64,000 bases of DNA, taken from contig NMRA01000393.1 in assembly GCA_002633005.1 (NCBI GenBank), positions 234,034 to 298,033 of the forward strand, read 5' to 3'. Below the pieces are notes generated by a model. It was given only the letters and a program-made list of their open reading frames with translations. It did no database searches and had not been told where the DNA came from. Shown here one piece after another: positions 56,463 to 64,000 of this stretch; positions within the stretch are counted from its first letter, which is position 1; the number at the start of each line of letters is the position of its first letter. The position numbers were made by a program, and so were the translations under genes. The stretch is from Phoronis australis. Its lineage: Eukaryota; Phoronida; Phoronidae.

Positions 56463-58784
56463 GGAATACAGACAACTGAGTAATTACCATATGTATTACA
56501 CAAAATCATTTACCAAATAAAAGAGAAAAATGTTTCAGATAAATATTATGTACTTTTCAATTATTTCCCTTCCCTCGTGAAACATGGGAAGTTGATTTTT
56601 GCCCACAATAACCAGAGGCTATTAGTAGTAAGCAGCTCAATAGATGGAGCTACACTAAAATAAAAGTGAATGTAACCTAACCGCAATTTCTGTTTTGCAA
56701 ACAACTTAACTTCGAAATCCAAATTTTACTTCACCACAGCTGTAACCTTGTTTCAAGTGACTATAAACCTGCGTTTCATCCAAGATGCGCACTTTTGATT
56801 TCGGAGCATTTACTGCTCTACAATTGGTCTCAACTTGTTCCTTATTCAGATGAGAAGTGATTTACAGGTTTGCAAAGAACAGGCAGTTCATTATTCATTG
56901 ACATTTTAGTTGGAGCTTAGAATGACACGGCATGACTAAGTCAAGTTGTAGTGCCTTATCTTAACAAAGAGTAAAGAGCCTAAAATCATCTCATTCTCTA
57001 ATTCGACTAGGGAACAATTTGAGACCAGTTTCATAGCAGCATGTGGTCTAAATCAAAAATTGACAAAGTCACTTTAGTGTCATATCCATGTAAGAAGTTC
57101 ATTTGAAGTGACATTACTAAAACAGCACCAAACTTAGGCTTTTTGTAAAGACCTAACTAATACTAACGTAACTCCATACTAACAACACTTTATACTAATG
57201 TAACTCCAGTACGAGTGGAGCGTCAATGTAAACTCAAAGTTAATTGAATCGTTCATGCCGGCTTCGCTAGTTAACTGCATTGAAGTAAACGATAAGTGAC
57301 GCTGTAGTCATCGAAGAAATTGCAAGGTAGCGCTGATGCATCCCATGCACCAGGCTGCTGTGCACGCTAAGATTTTTTTCAATGTGACAATTTGAGAACA
57401 TTTACATTTTCTAATTGACATAAAACTTATTTCTATATCGATTGGTGATTATTCGAGGAAACTATAAGCAACTTAGTGACGACATTGCCCTTTAATTGTT
57501 GACGATGGCAGTGGTCCCTGGAGATAACTTTGATGAGACCAAAGTTGACCCTTCATACTGCACCGCAGCGTCAATGCTCCAATGTTAAATACACTTGTTT
57601 ACTGCGAAGTAAACTGGTGTTGTTAACTTAGATCCAGGACCAAAGTTAACCGTTCATACTGACGGCAACTCTCTAAAACATCGACGCGTCAACGTTAGCA
57701 TGAAAAGGCCTTAAAAAGACAAGTTTTGATTTAGAAAACTTGATATAAAATTGTGACAAAGTGAAAAGACAATAAAACTTCAGATAATACAGTGTTTTGA
57801 AATTTTATGAGCCACGTACAAAAAATAGGCAAATTTTATTGCAGCAAATAGCCTGAATTAAAACTTGTTTTTGACAGAAACAGTTTATTATTTACATGCA
57901 ATGCATGTTTATGAGGTATACATAATACACCACATGTTCACTGGACATAGACCTAATTCACGTGGCAGACATTAAAATCCAAAGCGAGGCTCACTGCAAT
58001 AAACAAAGCGGAAGTTGACATTGCGGGAGTTAAATGGCTGGTCTTTCGAGTCCAATCTGGATATTAAATCTTAAAAATGCATGGATAATTAACCACAGAG
58101 ACGTAGAAAAAAACATTTAGAGAATAAGTCAATGCATCAAAGAGTTGTCTGATGAAATGGTATAAGTTATTTTTTGGAAAACTAGATTCGAAACATGAAA
58201 GGTAAATATGACCAAATTGCGGCAATCGTGTGTTACGTATTAGGTATTATGCTGTTTCTTCTTGTAAATTGTTGATACAAACGCTTTCTACATGAACCAG
58301 GTCATTTGCTTGTATTTCTGACGAGTTGAAGATAAATTCGACAGTGGTGGCTCATCACATTTTGCTGTCATGTGCAAGTCACATCTGGTTTAATTTGTTG
58401 ATCAAGAATATTAACATCAAGCATAGCCTAGGAAGGTCCTGCAGTGTAGTGAAGTAGGGACTAACAGTTAATTTGTCATTGATCTGCAAGAATAATTGAT
58501 GTTATTAAATATATTTTTATTAAAATAAAAAACCAGGTTCGTAATTGAAAATAAAAATTATTTGACCATCAATTCTGCTTTCTTGGTTTTAATAATTCTT
58601 ACGTCTATTTCATGTGTCAGTAGATTTCAAATATCAATCTGGACCACGTTGAAACTTAAAATTAAAACACCTAATTTGTCCGTCCAAAGCATAACCTCGT
58701 TATAGAGCTCAATTTCAGTTAACTCGACAGAGCAAGCATAGTTATCATGTTTCTTCAGGGTCCTCATTCATCCGAGGGAAAGGT
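56463..58784. other. Presumed 5' intron/upstream region of CEP19
   Basis: A block (gaccaaagtt-acccttcatact) occurs twice at about 57537 and 57629. On the minus strand, acttccgc near 58005-58015 resembles an ETS-type promoter motif, and this might be near the CEP19 first exon; this is speculative. No X-box (RFX) site was found. Confidence 0.3.
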
Positions 58785-59075
58785 GCCTGCCATGTGCCTG
58801 ACTGGGGGAATTTTTTAGTCGAGTGGGGGAAAATCTACCTCCTGATCACCATCATTAGCACCCTCTGTTGCAAGTTCTCATAAGCTCTGTCTCAAGTAGC
58901 AATTTGGGCTCTTTCAAATTGTCACCTGTGTGGTTACGGGTAATTTGAACTTCGGAGGTAAATTTTCAATCACTAGGGGAATTTTTAGGCCTCATTGGGG
59001 GAATTTCGCGAGATTTTTCAATATTTTTGAGAGGGGAATAAGGCCAATATTCGGCCCCAAGATCGAGGGATTGAC
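58785..59075 (+). repeat. Dispersed repeat R3, longest plus-strand copy
   Basis: Features tgggggaatttttta, gtcacctgtg, a tcaatcactaggggaattttt block, gaggggaataaggccaatat, tcggcccca and gagggattgacagccctg. Fragments at 40370-40505 (+) and 53540-53880 (-). No terminal inverted repeats identified. Confidence 0.65.
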
Positions 59076-59534
59076 AGCCCTGTCCATTTGGAAAGAAAAA
59101 TGCGTCATGTTTCAACCCATAGTCATGAAAACACAGCCTGGCTGGCCAAAGATTCACCAGTCGTTGCTGTGATGCTCGTCAACCGAGATGCGACAAAATA
59201 TCTAACTTTTTGAAACATTTATAACTTTTACACGGAAATATTTTCCTTCATCGTGGCGTATGACAACAACCCAACGTTTCCTCAACATCCTTAGGGATTC
59301 ATTGTAAAACAAACAGTTGAGTGTCCGTATATTTTCTATCGTCGTTCGAGCAACGCGAAATACAACTATGCCGATAAACCAACAGAGCTATCATAGCAAG
59401 CCTCGTTTTGGAACGCGCCTGCTGTCAGCGTGAATTACGTCTATAGCACTTTAGAATTAACATATTCATCTGGTAATAACAGTACTCGTTTGCATTGAAT
59501 GCCTCGAGCGCTTGAGCTAGGAAAATTCCGGGTG

Positions 59535-59650
59535 TGGGCACTGAACCAAGTATGGGCACTGAACCAAGTGTGGGCACTGAACCAAGTATGGGCACTGAAC
59601 CAAGTGTGGGCACAGAACCAAGTATGGGCACTGAACCAAGTATGGGCATT
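59535..59650 (+). repeat. 18-bp array, about 6-7 units
   Basis: Units tgggcactgaaccaagta (variants gtg, and cacagaa). The hexapeptide frame is an artefact of the period. It lies at the outer edge of the inverted-repeat structure at 59659-60441. Confidence 0.93.
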
Positions 59651-59658
59651 CAAAAACA

Positions 59659-60441
59659 ATTTTGGGTAATTGTTTACAATATTACGACATTGACTTACAC
59701 ACATGATTTTGGTATCGTTCGATTCGTCGCAACATTATCTGTCCAAAAATATATGAATGTATCCCCTACCGCATTTCTTCCGTGTTTTATCGTCTAATTT
59801 CTGTTTGCACTATTTCCTGGCCTGAAACCGGCAAGTTAGCTCAACTCAAGACTACAGCGACACCTGTTGTTAATGAATGAAACAGCATCATTGATTCTGA
59901 ATGGTGTTTGCCGGCGCGAGATTGCCGCTTAAGTTTTCCTGACATAATATGGAGGATCAAGTGGCAACATTTCACTTTTTTCCAAATTTTTTTACAATTG
60001 TGACCATTTTTCCATGAAATTATCTTAAGTGATACCCTTTTCACCAATTTGGACATCAAAAACAACATCCGCTTTTTTCGCGGATTCTTGCTAGCAGATG
60101 CGTACCAGGATCACCATAGGATCGAATTCCAACCCTTGGGACCGTAACTAGGGCAGTGGATAGACGTGTCTCGGTCAATTTGAACTCATGAAAAGTGACA
60201 ATCTGCAGAAGTCGGTAGATTAATTTAGTTTTTGACCACCATGTGACTCCTTCCATTCAACATGGCAGTATTTACTCTAGAGTACCGAGAAATAGTGCGA
60301 GCAGAAATACTTAGGTAACGGGGTAGGAGAAATTTTTGTGCATTTTTGGAAAGATAAAGTTGCAAGGAATCGAACGATACCAAAGACAAAGTCATATGTG
60401 TAAGTCAATGTTGTCATATTCTAAATAATTACCCAATTTTG
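59659..60441. mobile_element. Foldback-like structure: inverted arms of about 115 bp, about 550 bp apart
   Basis: The left arm 59659-59770 and right arm 60322-60441 are reverse complements with about 80 percent identity. Landmarks: ttgggtaatt, cattgacttacaca, ggtatcgttcgatt, ttatct-tccaaaaat and cctacc. An 18-bp array borders the left arm outside, and gggcattc and its complement gaatgccc (near 60490) may extend the arms. The interior has no recognised coding sequence. No target duplication was fixed. Confidence 0.65.
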
Positions 60442-60786
60442 ATAAGTTGGGGGTGGATGCTCAAACTAAACATTCGATCCAGATGAATGCCCAGGTATCT
60501 ACATTGAGATCAGACTTTACGTGCAAATTTTGAACAGAGTTGAAGTGTAGTGACAGTGAGACTGATATATTTTAGTGAATTCGACCTGTCTCTGCTGCGC
60601 TGACCTTCTGCCGCACGCATCCGCTATCGGCATCGAAAGACGACAGTTGTTGGCCTTGGAGACTGCCGACGTTGGCTGTCGCGGCCCGTATGCCGGTGCT
60701 GGCCGAAGGGCGCAACATGAATATTCGGCACTGGTCGAATATAATGAGAAAGCCGAGAACCAGTTTCATCTACTTGACTTGGCTGA

Positions 60787-61725
60787 ACCGGTGGTAGCCT
60801 TGGTAAAAAGCTGTATATAAATATACAGCTTTGCACCGATGCAGGTAAAAAAGTGGTAAGATAAAATCTGCCACAAAATTAGTGTCATTAAAAACTACAG
60901 CCTTGCTTGAGTAAATTAAATTATTTAACGGTGTTGGCAAAAATGGCATTCTACCGTTATTCTGCTGCTAAAGTTGTGGAGCGATCTTTAGTGATGGCTT
61001 TCAGCGCCATGAAATTTTGCGTCACATATTGGCCAGCTTCTTTTTTCGCCGATTCTTCAATCAACTGTTGTTTTTTCACAAGGTTGCGTACACGTCACAA
61101 TAAATTATTAGAACTGGTTTCACTTCATTAAAAATTTTAAGAATTTTGGTACCAAAAAATCGAATTTCAGGAGAAATTTTGTTGCTGCCAAGCTATCATC
61201 ATCTCCCGAGAGACGTCGCAAAAATTTAGGAAATGGCGCGTGCATGTGACACGAGCGTACTGTTTTCAAAATGACGAAATACTTATCATTGTTAGAAAAG
61301 GCAGAGAGCTACGCAAGAAAATGACGTTTATTGCATTGTTTTTCACTTAAACGGCTGCATGAACGGGCAAGGTGAGTGTCGGTTGACTCCCAGATGTAGT
61401 AATAGCCGAGATTACCCGACCCGGGGATCTAACCCGCGACCCCCATAAAACCGGCAAGCGTGCTAACCATTCAGCTAATAGGCAATTGCCCGTTAGCGAG
61501 TAGCTAACAGAGGCCCATATAATTCACCGGAAGCACATCTACAACACAGATTTTGCATGTACACCGTCCGGTCTTTAGCTTTACATGTTGATAAAAGTTT
61601 CACGGCGCGCTGACGAGCAGAACTACACTGGCTGCGTGCAATTTCGGGGTCTACGGAAGAAATACATGCAGTGGTACCTAGCTGTATTTTGAAGACAGTC
61701 TTCATACAGCCAGCTGGCTGGCTAC
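60787..61725 (+). repeat. Dispersed repeat, copy 2 of the 1869-2680 pair, with a tRNA-like insertion
   Basis: Colinear with 1869-2680; see that entry. The extra 151 bp at 61396-61546 account for most of the length difference. Confidence 0.75.
61396..61546 (-). repeat. tRNA-like short interspersed repeat, copy 2, with target duplication
   Basis: In minus sense it has the same order as copy 1: gtgtagatgtgcttcc-like start, palindromic segment, A-box-like part, ggtcgcgggtt-agatcc (diverged B box) and ggtaatctcggctatta. CAGAT flanks both sides (61391-61395 and 61547-61551), and 1869-2680 shows the empty site (accagattttgcatg). This defines both ends of the 151-bp element. Confidence 0.8.
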
Positions 61726-61989
61726 CGCCCGGTGGTGGCAGTGGCAGCTGAACCTGTGCACTTTTAGCCTACAGTCATATCATCAGGAATTAGCATGAAA
61801 TAAGTTAATGTTGACGTCTATGTCGTCGCATAGGCAGCGCTACAGAGTTGTTAAGACTAATCAGAACTACCAAAACACTTCACCTGTTCACAGCTGGTCT
61901 TCGATTCAAAACTCAAGGTGTCTGCTCAAAATTCCCCGCCATTGTTGACCTATAAAACATAGAGCAGTCTAAAAAGCAATAATCAAGAA

Positions 61990-62140
61990 GCTGTTATTAT
62001 TTTTAAAAAATATAGTATTTAACTAAAAAATATACTTTATTTATAAGAAAAAATATTTTAATACCGTAAAAATATAAAATTATTATATTCATAATAAAAT
62101 TATTTGTATATTTGTGTTTAATATTTTATATGTTTTAAGA
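61990..62140. other. Extremely AT-rich tract
   Basis: About 150 bases are almost all A and T (aaaaaatata, tatttaact, ttataagaaa). It could be a scaffold/matrix attachment-like region or just low-complexity DNA; there is no further evidence. Confidence 0.6.
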
Positions 62141-62564
62141 CAGTCATGCGTATTTGAGTCGACAATGGACGGAAGTCGCTGCTTTACTCCGGGTGCTGGC
62201 GTAAAACTTTCACCGCTGGAGGATTAACAAGGTTGATTTCTTGCTGCGCACGTTCATTTAGCTGTTTTATTACAATTGTGATAGCTATTGTACGAGAGGT
62301 TTTTAGTTTCTCTGTATCTTCCAGGAGGACAACCTAGGTTCTTCCGTCTGACACTTTGTTCTCTCATGAACCAAGCTGCACCAAGCACAACAACAAAAGC
62401 AGGTTCTCAAATCGGGAGAATTTCACTGTAGTTTGTAAACTAGTGTAGTCTTTGTGGGAGAATTTCACCGTGTCAGGAGATCTGGCTCAGGGACACATAA
62501 ATCTCTCGATCTGAAGTATTTGATTTCACATATTTGAAAATTAAATTTTGCTAATCTAGTATTC

Positions 62565-62715
62565 TAGTAATAGCCGAGATTACCCGACCCGGGAATCGAA
62601 CCAGCGACCCCCATAAAACCAGCAACCGTGCTAACCATTCAGCTAATAGGCAATTGCCCGTTAGCTAGTAGCTAACAGAGGCTCATATGATTCACCGGAA
62701 GCACATCTACAACAC
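62565..62715 (-). repeat. tRNA-like short interspersed repeat, copy 3
   Basis: Minus-sense 151-bp copy with a perfect B-box (GGTTCGATTCC as the complement of ggaatcgaacc near 62591-62601), the palindromic segment and the aagcacatctacaacac end. The boundaries equal those of copy 2. No clear target duplication. Confidence 0.8.
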
Positions 62716-64000
62716 TAAATTCCCAGAAAAGAGAAAAAATTGATTTGACATTCAATCATGTAGTAAAGTCTAAGGCATCTTGAATTCTGGTCATCCTCGG
62801 TCCGAGCTGAATACATCTGGTTGGTGTGCAGTATGGTTATCTTAGCACGTGTATCAGCCACATGGCTGCTTAATATTCATGTTGTGCCCTCACTGGCCAT
62901 TACTGGCACGATATGGGCTGGAAAGTCAATGTCGGCATTCTCCAAGACGAAGAACAGTCGTTTTCCGATGCCAACAGAGGCGCGGCTGAAAGCCAGCACA
63001 GCAGTGAGACAAGTTAAATAACATCTCACTACACTCTCCGCCGTGTTATTTGATTAGAGCTGAAACGTAACAGAGAAGTCATTTTGATTTCTAAGGCGAG
63101 CCAATTCCTACACCAGCAGTCATTGCACAACAGAAAGTTTAGAAATAACCGTGACCATCTGTGCGCTGCCACAATGCAGTGCGACGTATAATTGTTAAGG
63201 GTCAGCATATACTACTGTACATATATTGATAACGTCTCACTACATCAATAACAATGCCGAGGTGAAGTTCTCCATGTGTTTTTTTGTTACTTGCTTTGTA
63301 TGTTCAGTGTTTTGTATCATCTACTGTTGTTATTGATTTACAACAGTATTGTCAGGTTATTTTCTTTCACTAGAGTTGAAAGGTCATGATCACTTGTCAA
63401 ATCAAATCAACCTGGTCAATTTTTAATTAGTGCTGTCAATCCTAGTAATTTTTCAAACTCTATTCAATGGTGTCAATCTTGAATATTCCCTGATTGAATA
63501 CTTTTTTCCACTAAGAACGTGAAATTCATTCTCGAATTGGGACTACTAGTATTTCTCCAGATTAAGAAAAATTTCACCCGATGAGGAGAATTCACCCTGA
63601 TCAGAAGAAATTCTCATAATTTGAGTACCTCCTTGGCTTCTGCTGTCGATTTTCAACTCGCCTTTGTTCAGTTCTTGTCTCTTAAAGTGCCAGAGGTAAT
63701 GCTACGCTGGACAACAGACAACTTTGTTGTATTGTTGCAATGTATTAACAGCTAAATTGGTTTCAATAATTGTTTTTGAGTCACTTTCAGGACTAGAACT
63801 ACAGGTGTGTATGTGTGCTTATAGTCGTGCAGATATTCCCACGCTTACTACTACACTTACAAATATTGCTGAACTCAGAGAATTTTCTGTTGCACTAAAG
63901 AAACATTTGCACAGTTTGACCATTCTTCAATTCTGGTATCCCAACTTTCTATGAATTGTTGTACGCCACCTTGTGAATGAACGGATGATTAGAGAATGTG
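62716..64000. other. Unannotated end of window
   Basis: A hairpin agtgagac/atctcact at 63003-63030 is related to 24786-24813. The phrase gggagaatttcac and variants recur near 62411, 62456, 63565 and 63580. No gene recognised; frames under 80 codons. Confidence 0.35.

Noticed and set aside
1-64000. Tandem arrays taken as CRISPR arrays
   Set aside because: All arrays are head-to-tail without unique spacers, and the genome is eukaryotic.
1-64000. Excess of tandem periods divisible by three as a sign of coding
   Set aside because: About half of the arrays have such periods (63, 18, 21, 75, 60, 54), but the sample is small and several arrays are copies of one another.

Overview
The window looks like nuclear DNA from a marine-type invertebrate animal. 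It is AT-rich by eye and almost wholly non-coding. It is full of degenerate transposable elements, minisatellites and dispersed repeat copies, and it contains one convincing protein gene. The species cannot be fixed from the sequence. Tandem-core 'pearl'/Helentron-like elements, LTR and TA-target DNA transposons and a tRNA-like short repeat fit a bivalve-, hemichordate- or echinoderm-like genome, but this is inference. No CRISPR array, prokaryotic operon, rRNA or functional tRNA gene was seen.

The gene is a CEP19 (centrosomal protein 19) orthologue on the minus strand at 55941-56441. It has one uninterrupted 166-codon coding exon, an in-frame stop just upstream of the ATG, and a likely 3' splice site 20 bases before the ATG that implies a 5'UTR intron. 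The only other recognisable protein sequence is a decayed LINE C-terminus at about 24130-24590 (minus) and unassigned reading frames inside a 2.28 kb DNA transposon.

Layout. 1-6.3 kb: repeat fragments, a dispersed repeat with three separate minisatellite expansions (2977-4100), and a 140-bp hairpin element. 6.36-9.1 kb: a pearl/Helentron-like element with a second one nested inside it; relatives lie at 13.54-14.80, 30.84-31.33 and 31.88-33.15 kb. 16.6-20.4 kb: a locus present twice in tandem around a single N, each copy carrying a foldback-type element whose arm holds a 21-bp array of 5 or about 24 units. 21-25.3 kb: several minisatellites and the LINE relic. 26.2-28.4 kb: a duplicated acidic reading frame and a tandem 0.62 kb repeat, one copy interrupted by a 278-bp inverted-repeat element. 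33.26-33.89 kb: a solo LTR with a 4-bp target duplication. 36.7-40.1 kb: a second copy of the 2977-4100 repeat, split by a 2284-bp TA-target transposon. 44.8 kb: a tRNA-like repeat, with two more copies at 61.4 and 62.6 kb. 46.9-47.7 kb: a pogo/Tigger-like element. 47.7-48.8 kb: a direct-inverted-direct repeat. 51.5-51.8 kb: an assembly gap beside a perfect 60-bp array. 53.5-54.8 kb: another N-joined duplication. 59.5-60.5 kb: a foldback-like structure. 60.8-61.7 kb: a second copy of 1869-2680 carrying a datable tRNA-like insertion.

Several insertions here have their empty site elsewhere in the window, so ends and target duplications can be read directly. At least three of the six single N bases are flanked by long near-identical direct duplicates, which points to unmerged haplotypes or contig overlaps, not biological duplication.
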